The position numbers were made by a program, and so were the translations under genes. The notes beneath the pieces were generated by a model. It was given only the letters and a program-made list of their open reading frames with translations. It was not told the origin of the DNA and did not search any database. Below are positions 13,391 through 25,200 of a stretch of DNA of 64,000 bases, piece by piece. The stretch's first letter is position 1. Each line of letters opens with the position of its first letter. This DNA comes from Onchocerca volvulus. Lineage: Eukaryota; Nematoda; Chromadorea; Rhabditida; Onchocercidae. The stretch is taken from the NCBI GenBank assembly GCA_000499405.2, contig HG738138.1, forward strand, positions 4,948,368 through 5,012,367, read 5' to 3'.

Positions 13391-15599
13391 ATGTCAGATC
13401 AGCGGTATGTTTTCCCTATCACTTTTTTTTCTTTTTTTTTTTTTTTGGGATTCGACGATATGATTTGTGGTCATTGTTAATGACTGAAATACGATTATTA
13501 GACACAAAAATGTTCGATGAAAACTGAAACGAAAAGCCTTCATTCTTGCATGAAATTCACACCTTTTCTCAACCGACTTTTGAATTAGTCATTACTAATT
13601 AGTTTCTTACAGCATAAATTTGCACATGTCTAGGCTGAATGTTTATTGAACGTCTAGCCTTAATAGGTTCTCTAATCTCTTGAGTTGAATTCGAACTAAT
13701 TTTTTTCTAAATTCAAAATTAAAAATCAAATCTGTTCACTATAAAATTATCGATATAACTAAGATTTGTCCACAGTGACCAAGTCAGTACTAAGATGCAC
13801 CGTAATGCTTAAATCTGTGCCTACTTTAGCGTGATGTCAGTTCTTAAATATGTAGCGACGTTAAACTTTAACGGAGGGATTAATCAGTGGAAATTGCTGA
13901 GATAAAGTTAAGCTTGGTGCAAAAGAGTTATCATTTCCGGAACATTATTCGTTCATATAGTTTTTGCATGAAACTTACCTGAAAAGGACGATCAAGAAAT
14001 CTGTATTTCGATATTTCCTTTCACAATATTTATGAATTTGCAGTGTTATGTATATTAAAGCTTTTTTTTTTTCTTTTTTTAAATTCTGTTATTCTAGAGA
14101 AAGTGAGAGAAAAAAGAACAAACGATCAGGAAGTTTATCAAATCAAGAACGTTCAAAACGAGAAGAGGTATGATAAACTTTCAATGCAAAGTGATGAGGA
14201 AAGCAAATTTCGAGTTTTCTTCATTAAAAATATAGAAACAAACAAAAAATGAAACAATTCGGAATTAGAACCTTCATAATTTATTGGATTTCATTTCTCG
14301 TTTTCCTACCGCCTACTCTTTTCAATCCTGAAGATTGTCTGTCAGTACTTCAACAATGCAGTTCCCTGCACAGCTGAGTACAAAAATTTCGTGTTCAGAA
14401 TAGAAGAGAACCAATTTGGCAATAAACAACAACTTGATGCAGTATGTAGAACAGTTCCACAACTAAAACCACCACAAGAGAAGCTGTTACGGCCAGACAA
14501 ATTAACAACATCCTTCGCACAAGTGGCTTCATTTGGCACGCAAACTACTGTAATTCTTTCTTTTTTCGTTGAACTCATTTTTGCGTAACGATCAAATGCC
14601 AAGAATATATTGATTGTCTCGCTTTTTAATTATTTTCAAATGAGTAACAATGAAATCTATAACCGCTGAGATGGTTACACTCAAAAATTATTTGTCGGAA
14701 CTTTTCAACTTACTCATTAGCAAGTTTCTCATAACTATGGTCCAGCGAGTGTCAGGTTATATGATCATTTGCATAAGTGCAGAAAAAAGGAGAAAACTTA
14801 AAATAACAAATCGGAACTAAAATCAATCTGACCATTTGGGAAGTCTTGAAATGATAGGATATTTTCAACAGCAGGGCCAACAATTTATAATTTTGCTTCA
14901 AAGCATACCTTTTTATGAAAAATATGTTGAGTATATTATTTAATGCATTAATCAATCTGCAATCTTACACGCTCTTTCATGCTAACTCGAGAGATTCAGT
15001 ACTCTTGAACTTTCAATCTTCAAGATTTAGGAAGAACGGAAATCTAAAAAAAGTAAAACAATAGTATCCAAAGCCACCCAAACGCCACCATTCACCACCA
15101 ACAAGGAAACCAATGGAAAAAACGAATCCGAAGAACATCTAAAGGTACACTTTTTTTTTTTTTTTTTTTTCATAAACTTTACCTAGCATAATAATGCAAA
15201 TGGGCGTATTGTAAGTAAAGAAAAAAAAATAGATATAAAGTATTCATCAAAATATTCATCACAGTCGCCAAGAATGTGTTATCAAAAGGGAAACAACAAC
15301 TCATTATCGACCAGATTTTTTTAAGTCTATGTAATCGACAAACTACTAGATAAAAAAAATGGAAATAAGTACATTAATAGCTGTCCCACAAAAAAAAAAA
15401 TTCAAATTCCATAACTATTACTGCAAAATCCTGACTGATCATTTTTTATGTCCGTTATTGTATATATTTTTTCCAGTTTCAAGCATGGAAAGATGCAAAA
15501 TTTTTCGTGACAAATCAACTTCTAGCGCAGTGTCTTCAGACTCCCAGCCATGAGGAAGTATTACGTTCAGTAGGAAGTTATTCTCCGATTAAATCTTAA
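13391..15599 (+). CDS. Unrecognised Lys/Ser/Thr-rich protein, five exons
   Basis: I do not recognise this gene. Exons: 13352-13404, 14098-14167, 14346-14549, 15031-15144, 15477-15599; phases agree across all four GT-AG introns. If translation starts at ATG 13391 the protein has 174 residues. It opens with a basic region (KKNKRSGSLS then QERSKREE), continues with a mixed central part ending FAQVASFGTQTT, then a second Lys/Ser/Thr stretch with ATQTPPFTTNKE, and ends with a predicted helix (FQAWKDAKFFVTNQLLAQCL) and the tail SVGSYSPIKS. No signal peptide or membrane segment is seen. The first exon follows a TTTTGCAG acceptor and stays open from 13352, so an upstream exon is also possible. Its stop lies only 137 bases from the stop of the opposite-strand TMEM218-like gene. 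The regular exon structure makes a real gene likely; exon 3 is the least certain. Confidence 0.62.
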
Positions 15600-15736
15600 A
15601 ATTTTGATTTACAATTGACGTTGTTTTGAAATAAGCAAAATTTAACGAAGTAAACAATATTCTGCACAACAAATAATTTGTAAAGTAATTTCATTCGGGA
15701 AAAGATCAGCTAATATCTACATTCTTTACAATTTCA

Positions 15737-16152
15737 TTAATCTAAAGTAACAGTTGAAACAGGAATAGCTGCAGTCAGATCGTATTTTACGTACGCAATG
15801 CAAAATATTAGTAAAATCACAGCCTCTACAACGGCCAAAATGAACCGCGGAATACCAACATAATCTACGGAAACTCCAACCTTTTCGGAAATCGTATATC
15901 CAGCCAAAGGCAAGGATATTATGACTAGTGTAATGACAACTTCAACAACCAAAACAGCGATCGCTACGAAACTGAAAAAATACGGATAGTTTTTCAAGAT
16001 GATAATTAAATATCTTGCTAATTAGAAGAGAAGAGGAGCGAAACTTACGTTCTTCGCATCCGTATACATATAATACATGAAACAATACTAAAAATCCAAA
16101 TAAATATCACGATAATAATACCAGGGCCAACACCAAGTATGAGCATAGACAT
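15737..16152 (-). CDS. TMEM218-like transition-zone membrane protein, two exons
   Basis: TMEM218 is a small membrane protein of the ciliary transition zone. Exons: 16152-16049 and 15971-15737, joined in phase 2 across a 77-base GT-AG intron, giving 112 residues against 115 in the human protein. Seen: an N-terminal LGVGPGIIIVIFIW membrane segment matching the family's LGVGAG start, a basic RMRRT turn, a second segment (VLVVEVVITLVIISL), the short loop SEKVGVSVDYVGIPRF and a third segment (VEAVILLIFCIAYV). The ATG lies three bases after a CTGCAG acceptor, so trans-splicing could supply the 5' end. The assignment rests on length, three-helix layout and the GVG and YVG.P patterns. In nematodes only ciliated sensory neurons would need it. 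Confidence 0.75.
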
Positions 16153-16159
16153 CTTCTGC

Positions 16160-18380
16160 AGAATGCAAAAATGTATTAAAAAGATGCGTAATTCATTCAT
16201 GATAAGAAGAGGAAAAAAAAACAGGTAGAATTGTCTCAAAGTGGTTGGATTTTTATTGGTCATATAAAATTGTTGTCCAAAATGATTGATTCGTAAGTTG
16301 CAATTTCGAGAAAATGAAGCATACAAAGGACTCGAAAATTTTAGTGAAAAATATAGCATAATATTACAACCTAATAATAACCCAATTGCATATCACATAT
16401 GATTACGCGTGAATCTTTACAAAAAAGGTCATAATTGCGATCAGCAATTAATTCAATTAATTCGTTAATTCAATTAATTCGTTGTTCAAGCTGACTTTGA
16501 CTCTTTTTTTCCGAATACAGCAAGTACAACTAAACTACATCAATTAGGCTTCGAAGATACACGTTACTATGGAAACCATTAGCGCAACAATCATGGCTAT
16601 CCTTTCAAGCGACTTAAATAGATTAGCGACTAGATTAGCAACTATCATACAGTTGTAAAATTTACGAACCATTATAACAACTTAATGACTTATTCAAAAT
16701 TGGAATTCGGCAACTTAGGTATAGGCAATTCAAAATTTCTTATGAATGAATGGTGCTCTGGCGTTGTTCATGCATTTCTTTAGAACTTATATATAATGCT
16801 TTGCAGAAATAAGAATATGCAAAGCAAGTGGTTTTCATATTAGCCAATGCGCGTGATATACAGAATTTAACAAAAAATCATATATGCTAAACTAACCAAC
16901 AACATTAAATATTGATTTTTTGAAAATTTGTTTCGAATTCAAACTTGAATCACCTTTAGAATATAATTCGACAAATTTAAAATCAAAATGAAAACTAAGC
17001 TTCTCTCGAAATACCCATTTCCAAACTTAATAGTAATTTTAACTGAACATCTTAATTAGATGTACTAATCCAGTCTTAGAAAATTAAGCTTCAAACACTC
17101 CTAGTATTTTCGTTAATTGATCAATGATTACAAACTAAACTGCTACTATTATGCAAAGTCGACGATATTCTAACCTCATTACACAAGAAATTTAGTTTAC
17201 AATTATGTAAAGTAAATGTAAAAAAAAGAAAATCGAAAGCAAATTGGGACAAAAATTGTAACAAGTGATGTAATTCATGAACCCGACTACAATGGGGAGG
17301 GAGATAAATGGGAAAGTATTAGAAATTATAAATAAAGCAATATTATCTAAAATCATCAAAATGATGCAGCAAATTTGAAATATGTATCTATCTATATATA
17401 TACATATATATATCATGTGGGACACAAAAGATAATTTTCCTAGAATATCACTTTAGAAGGAAATATTATACGCTTTGTTCGTGAATGTCGATTTTCGTCA
17501 CTTTTTTTTTTTTTTTTTTAAGAATTTAGAGTTTTTTGTTAACTTTGTGAATAAAATTGAATTAAATTTTAATAAAAAATTTGTTGAATCGTTGATTTTT
17601 TGTTCAGAGTGAGAATAAATTAGAAAATGTAACATTCGACTATATTTGATGCCTGGCACATTTAGTAAACAGTATTACGGTTAACTTTAAGTGAATTAGA
17701 ATGTAAAATTCCATGTTATTCTACCATGAATAAATAACACTTCCACTATGTATTTCTGTACTTTGCGAATATTTGACAAATTTGCTAATTTTATAAATGT
17801 AGGCGCTTTTATTTAAACAAAGTCCAAAACATATTCGATTTTTTGGAATATCTGGAGAGAGGGTCTACAATGCTTCGTGTATTGCATGAATATATAACTG
17901 AAATAGAATAGGTAATTCATCTTTCATTCTTCTTTTTCTTTTGTCATAGATTGATTGTAGTGAGGAATTGCATAAGAGCTGCAGAAAGCGCCCTTAAATT
18001 TAAAACTTCGATAAAAAGGAAATTATTTGCCCGTCGATGAAGTGCATCAATTCACAAAATGCGGGAAAAGATTTAAAGTTGGTTTTGGTTCGTTAATAAT
18101 ATCCATAGAGGTTCATAAATTTTCAGCAATTTTTGTCAATCAGCATTTTACTTAAGAAATAGCAAGATCATGGGAGAGTAGAAGAAAAGGATGCCTATAC
18201 GGAAAGGTTTAAAAAGTATATCCGAATACCATCGATGTTACAAAATTAGTAAAAAGCCAGTAAAGCTGTAACCAGTAAATTAATAAAGATTGACAAATAT
18301 TTGATATATTCAAATTGAAGATTAGCCTTTATATAAGTGGAATATATGGCAGGAAATCCGAATTTTATCCATATTCTCAG
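16160..18380. other. Intergenic region between divergent genes, no gene supported
   Basis: A+T-rich DNA with a TA-rich tract at about 17388-17413 and a T run at about 17502-17519. The missing 5' exon or exons of the IQ-motif gene should lie here, but no single candidate was convincing. Confidence 0.5.
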
Positions 18381-19194
18381 ATCATTTTGCCTAGATGCCA
18401 TTCTATTAATGCTACTGGTTCGGCGGCTGGGAGAGATGCAGTTGAGGATCGAGCAGCAACCAGAATTCAGGCTGAAATTCGTGGTTTTTTAGCACGACGG
18501 CATCTTCAGCAAATAAAAAAAGAAGGGAATGAAGCCGCGAAAAAAATACAAGCACATATTAGGTCATCAATCCATTTGTTTTTCTTTTATTTAGTTTGTT
18601 TGAAAATTACTTCAATGATTTTGTACAGTGCGAGGTGAGATTCAATGTATTCTCTAAAGTACTGTTGCAGTCTAATTAATGCAATTCATTCAAAATCTTT
18701 CGGAATCGCTTGCTTGCTTCGGTACAAACTTTTGATGATTGTTTGAATCAAACTGTCAGTAAACTTTAATGTGAGAATTACTTAATTATTTCAAAGTATT
18801 CTGCTCTTCACATCTTGAGTTATACAAAATAGGAAACTAGAATAGTTGATATTCTTTAAATAAATAAATTGACATGTTTTTCAAATGAATATATATATAT
18901 ATATTCTTTGTTGAACGTTCAATCTCTTAAAGTGCGATCCTTGTATTTCTTTAATACATTTAAGCAATGAATTTACTACAACCGAAAAAAGCCTACATTC
19001 TATTGAAGGAAATTTCATTGTTCAGATGCTTCAGGGGTTACTTAACGAGAAAACACCTTGATGAAGTGGGTATACCGCACAAACATTCGACTGTCGCACA
19101 GCTGCACAATGGTCTCCAAGAGGTTGGTCAAATTTTAAACCATTTTGGTAGGCTAGAATTTCTGAAACTTCCAAAATTCCACATTGCAAACTAG
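18381..19194 (+). CDS. IQ-motif (calmodulin-binding) protein, 5' end not found
   Basis: Two coding exons are seen: 18381-18562 and 19035-19194, joined in phase 2. The join recreates two tandem IQ motifs: ATRIQAEIRGFLARRHL and KKIQAHIRGYLTRKHL, each fitting IQxxxRGxxxR, the site for calmodulin or myosin-type light chains. An alternative acceptor nine bases upstream (19025) would insert three residues and spoil the second motif, so 19034 is preferred. After the motifs follows a short tail (HKHSTVAQLHNGLQE). The first exon starts after TTCTCAG without a Met, so an upstream exon is missing. Read through, the protein stops at 19194. A 72-base intron from 19123 to 19194 would instead give a different ending, stopping at 19242. 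The layout resembles small neuronal IQ proteins such as neuromodulin, but that is only inference. Confidence 0.75.
18890..18905. repeat. Short (AT)n tract within the IQ-gene intron
   Basis: AT dinucleotides in the intron between the two IQ-motif exons. Confidence 0.8.
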
Positions 19195-19242
19195 GAAGCT
19201 CGTTTGCCATTGGATGCATTTAAAATGCTCCACATAAAATGA

Positions 19243-22200
19243 CAGTAATTTAATTATAACTCATCAAATCGGTAATATATTTGCAGCATGTTTAAAATAT
19301 ACAAACGAATTAAGAAACAACCTGAAAAAAGAAAACACCATTTAAACGACAGGAGAGAAAAAATCCAACGAAAATGTGCACAGTCTCCTCATGATACTGA
19401 ATGTCCCCTTTTTTTTGATTTGGTTTGATGAATAAGTATTTGTCGCTGTATTGTGTATGGTTTGAGCAACATCATTACTACAGTACAGTTTTTAGCTTAT
19501 TGTTGATTTGACTTGTATAATTTGGCATTTTTTGTACTTTTCGAGCTCAAAGATTCTATATATTACTGTATATATTCTTAGAACCAGCATTTCAAGTGCA
19601 CTATTCTTCATTGAATTACAATGGACGAAATTTCCGATCAGTACAGGTTATAATTCCCTATCATTTTTCAGGATTCATTGTTGTATTGTAATTAATTGGC
19701 TGTGTGAGATGCTTTACTATAACTCATATAAAAGTTTAAGCATATTGTAAATGGAATATTTCAATAATTTTGCTTTATGGGAAAGTTGCAAAATGATTAG
19801 TAAATCAGTTTTTGAAAGAGTTCCATTCTACCTTTAAATCACTTAATCTTTCATTTATAAGAATTTAAAATTTTTAGTGTTTGAATAAATAGTAGCTTTC
19901 ATACCCCTTAACCGAACTTCAATCAATACCAATAAAAAACGTCAACATATGTAAGCGTATAATATCAATCTGGTAATTTCACTCAGTTTTTTGCAGCTCT
20001 TTCCCAATGCCTCAATAACACTGTTGACAAACATCTAACGATTAAGTCTTCCTTCACATTTTCATCTGAGCAAATGAGCTTGATCATTATTACATAAAGG
20101 AATTGCAGAGATCCCATCATCTTTCATACAACCATCAACTAGTTAGCAAGCCACCTTTAAATTCCCCAGCACAATTTAATAGGAAGTGAAAACAAGATAA
20201 ATTGAAATACTTAACCATCCTCCTTGTGAATCCTATCTACCCGTCACTAGCTTGCTTTCAGATACATTGCCTTCCTTCATTCATAATTATCATCTGATTT
20301 CATGATTATTTTCATTATATTATCTTGAATTCATAACATTTTCATTTAAAAATTCGACTGAAAGCGATCCCAAATGCTTGAACCGCTTTGCTCACCAAAT
20401 TTCATTTAGTGGTGATTACGCTATCAATTTAAATCTTGCAAATATAACTAACTAAAGCAATTTCATGAAAAGATTTAATAAAGCCCAAATAATATTATGA
20501 TGTCCAGTGGGATATCATCAGCTGCAAGTAATGATGGAATAGTTTTTTTTTTCTTTCAAAATAATCACTTTCTGACAAATTTTTAATAAATTTTTTATAT
20601 CTTCAAATGACAGAAAAATGAAATCGAAATCTACAGGAAGAAAGACATCGCTCATACCACCCATATCTTGTTGTCTTGTTCGCGAAAACATTTGATAATC
20701 TAAAAATTATAACAGCTTATACTAATTTTATCATTTCCATATATTGTTTATTTCAGTTATTGGATTAAACGAAATACTTTAACTATAGTGTTTTTTCAGA
20801 AATAATTTTCGATGTGGTTGCAGTAGCACCTCCATCCTCAACGTTATCATATGAATTACACCACATTAATTAACTGACTGGATAGTAGTGGTATCAAGCA
20901 AATTATGTCAAATAATTCAATTCAAAGAGATGATTAGAAAGATACTGGAAAGAAACGTAACATATCTGTAATGTTTTTCTTAATGAAAGAATATTGTCCT
21001 CGAATGTTTTTAATTAAGTATAAATCGTTGACATTTTTGACATCTTCACCAATTCAAATGTAAAGATTTGAAAATCGTTTTTAGGGGGAAAATTTCAAAA
21101 TACTAAGGGGAAAAACTTCTGTATCCTCAATCTTTTCTTTCCTTTATGGCAGAATTGCAAGAAACAACAAGAAATGAATTGCTTAGCGACATTAATTATC
21201 GTAAAAATTGAACTGGAAAATGAAATGAAAATGATGGATTGAAACTGAATGGAAAGACTGAAGAGGAATTCAAATGAATCATAATTTTCAGTCACAACTG
21301 TATTTTCAAATTTTTTCGTCTAACTTGAAGAACTAATATCCTTATTATTAATGAGATTCCAGATGGAATTATACTTAGTATTCATTTCACTGTTAATCAT
21401 TGATTTTTTTACAGAACTATTTTTGACTAAAGCAAACTTCACAAGATCCCTGCTAATCGTTTTACATAGATTCAATTGATTGAAAAATGAACAAGCAGAA
21501 GTGCTCTGCCTACAAAAATGTTTAAAACAGAGATATTCGAAGTATGAGGCCTTTTGGTGCCTCTACTAATCAGTCGCAGTGATGAGGAATTATTCAAAAA
21601 TCATGCCAAAGTTCCGTTATGAAATTAGTCACTTGTAAATCAACACATGAAATAACATTATGATTGAACTGAAATTTGAAATGTCATCGATGTAGTACAG
21701 TAGGGGTTGTTCGTTCATAATTTTTGCTTACCATTAGTGAATAAAATAGGTAGATTAAATAAGCAAGTATATGTAATTAAAAGATTCAAATAATTACACA
21801 TCTTGGCTTCAGCAATCACTCTTTCTCCGGATACTCTACCTGTCGTTGTTAATAAAAACGAAAAAGAAGACAAATGAAATTTCTTCGTTTTCTTTTGTCA
21901 AATTTTCTGAAATATTCGTTAAATCGTATCGAAATGACAAATAGTTCCCAAAATCTCAAATTATGCTTTTTTTTTTTCATTAAGTTATGATCGACAAACT
22001 TATTTATTATGCTGCATATAGCTTGTTTTCTTTTTTTTCCTTTCTCCTGAATGCTTTAAATAGTGTTTTCAATATCTCATTCTAAACCTTTCTCTTTTTT
22101 CGTCGATCTCAGTTTTAAAATTAACAACCAAGTCCATCGGTTAAGTGAACGAAGATTAATAAACAACAAAAAACTTTGATGTCCTTTGCAAAGTCTATGG

Positions 22201-25200
22201 GTTGTTTGGGTTGGAATTTGGGAGTCTCAATGATTGACCTGAAGTGAAATCTAAGATTGAGCAAGAAAATTTGCATCATTTGTTCTTCTTATGCATTAAA
22301 AAAAATAAAATAAAATCTTAAATTCATTATAGTTTTCTTGCTAGAGTAGCAGCATAAAATTGGAATTTCCAGATTTCCAGTTAAATTGTTCGCTATAGGA
22401 AGAGATGATGGGAAGAGTTGCATTTGCAAAAAATGTAGTTGATTTTTTTTTGGCAACGAATGAATTGGTAAATAATAGGGAACTTTGATCTTATTTTAAG
22501 TGAAGAAGAGTTTAGTAAATAAACGAGAAATTTAGTATTATTATTAGTGAAAGTGGATTAGAAAATAACATAGAACTTTGATGTTTTATCGAGTCTTTTT
22601 TTCTTTCAGCTGTAAGTAAAATTTCTGATAACAACAGCTGTAATATTATGGCAGCAATTCAGTGTACTGTGCAGTCTACTCCATCTAGACGCTTCAATTT
22701 TTTTTTTTTTTTTTTGATACACATCATCTCTAAATCATTTCGGAAAATTTTTTTTTTGTTCTTTACTTATTTGGAATTAAAAATATGTGTTCTGTTAAAG
22801 TGATAATATTGATATGGGTATGTGTAACTATCTGACTGACCAGATATATCTGTTCTTGAAATAATTCAAAAAATTTTTTGATTTATTGTGCAAGAAAGAA
22901 GCTTTTCATCGATTATGTATACTTTCTTCTACTCTTGCAAGAAGGAGCACAGTGACAGAAATTTGAAAAAAAGAAAAAAAAGTGTGTGTTGTACCAAAAT
23001 ATCACTTTTGTATTGTTCATTTCCAGCTCAATCAAACTGTGCAATAAAATTTTGGTTGTTTTGATTAAAACAGACAATGTCAATCAGCTAATAAGCACGC
23101 AACGTAGATTTCTGATAATCGATTTATTTATTACCTGTAATTAATTGCTCGGTAAGTGCTTTGCGGTTAAATTAAAAGGAAGCGGATAGTGTTTGTGTGT
23201 TAGGTTTTCTGTTGAACGCTATTCGGAATAGCGTATCAAGACAGAACATTATCATCGATCCCAGAAAAAATGATACTTGCTGAGGTTGCTCACTCAGTCA
23301 TCGTTCTCCTATCAATCATCAGAATTTTATGACGTGAAGCAACACTTCGTCAGAAATGACATCATTTTTGTTCATGAAAAACAAAAACATTTCAAAATTC
23401 CTGTGATTAGTGCATATCAGTGATTTTTGACGGTAGTTGATGAAAAATTGGATATTAACACTCTTTTTGGATTTTCTCTGGATTTCTCTATTTGCTTCCT
23501 CTCGTTTTTGATGTTCAGTATGAAATTTATTTCTGCAAATTTGTGCATGCTTACCAATATTCTTCCCCTTTTCACAATAAAAGTTAAACAAAGGGGAGAA
23601 AAGAAATTCGATTTTTAGTTTTATTTTTCCACCCTGTCTACATGCATTTCTGATTTTAGACTCATTTTTCTACCATGTGTACATGCATTTCTGTTGGGTT
23701 GTTTCTCGCCGAAAAGCTATTAAAGACTTTGGGATGCTTCCATTTCCTAAATTTCAAACTTGATTTAAACTCACTTATTTTTTTAATATGCTATCCTAAT
23801 AAACTGATTAACTTATGGAAAGATCTGACCACTATTGCTTCATCGTCAGGCTCCTGATGACTTGATATACTGAATTGCTTACCTGACCAAAATGATCTTT
23901 TTCGATTTTTTTTTTAGATCTTCGGAAATCTTTTTCCATTTTAATTAAAACTAGCTAAAAAAATGGGAAGGATTGGATTGTGTCAGAGCTCTTAAGGTGA
24001 CAAAAGTAGATGAGTCGAATAGAATGATTTGACAACTAACATGATGGCTGTATTTTATAGAGCTCACATGCAGTGTTTCCAGAATAGTCCCTAATTTTTG
24101 TTAGTTGATTAGGGCCAAGTCTTAAGCAACATATGACTTCAAGTGTGTGCAGAAGGCAGGATGCTCAAAGTTGAATGTTTTGAATTAATTTTTACCGAAT
24201 GAAACTTTTGAAATCTCTATTGCATAGCTTAGAATTGTTTTCTTTTCTTCGATAATGATTCTTTTAGTTTTGGCATAGATTCTTAACACAGACCATCGAT
24301 TGCGAATCATTTCTAAGGAAATCTCTTTCAAACGTTCAACGATCCACTTTTTAAGAGCCATTTTTTGTGGCGCTCACGTAATCATTAATTTTAAGAACGT
24401 AATACGACACATTCCTTAGCTTATATATATCACGTTAACATCCAAGGTTCAACTTGTCGTAGTTTGACTTTGTAGCTACTGCTGTATCGACTGTTTGGAG
24501 AGGTTGAACAAACAGATGCGGAAATGAATTTCTCATTTCCCGTCCTGCAATTGATGCGGTCCTCCGATTTGATTACTGTATTAGATTTGAGTTCATTTAT
24601 CTGTACATGTTTTTTTTGAATGGCAATTTCTCAAACAGTCTTCGTGATGTGAAATATCTGTATAATAATATCAAAGAACAGGTTTCCGATTGGAATTTCA
24701 GCGCGAACCGCGGTAACATGAAAGCATGGTGACTGGTCAAGTTCAGAAAACTAAAAAAATGGATACTGAAAGCAATGAGTGAATAAAGATGTAGAATTCG
24801 GTAGCTAATCTTGAATGGCTCATGTATTCCTATCATAATCTTTGGACTTTTTGCATTGGGTAGTCGAATAATCTTGATGTTATTGCCTGATTAGAAAGAA
24901 GCAATCCAATAAATTGATTTTTGTATGATAAATCTCTTTTTATAGGAGCAAATTTTTGTCACCAATTTTGGATGCAAAAGAATAGAAATATAAATGGTCA
25001 ATAGACACTAGTCATCAATCAATGCTTATTACAATCTTTTCTTTTCAAATAAATACCACCGGAAACTTTTTTTTTTGATTTTAGTTTCTTTAAAAGAATT
25101 AAAACGATCGCAATCCTCTCTTTCATAGTCATCGGATGTTATGTTCATGTAGTAATTTCAAAAATTTTATCAGCTAAAAAAAATAGCTGCAGTGATGCGA

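Noticed and set aside
14342..14602. Minus-strand open frame with Cys-rich text
   Set aside because: It is antisense to exon 3 of the 13.4-15.6 kb gene, which joins its neighbours in frame on the plus strand.
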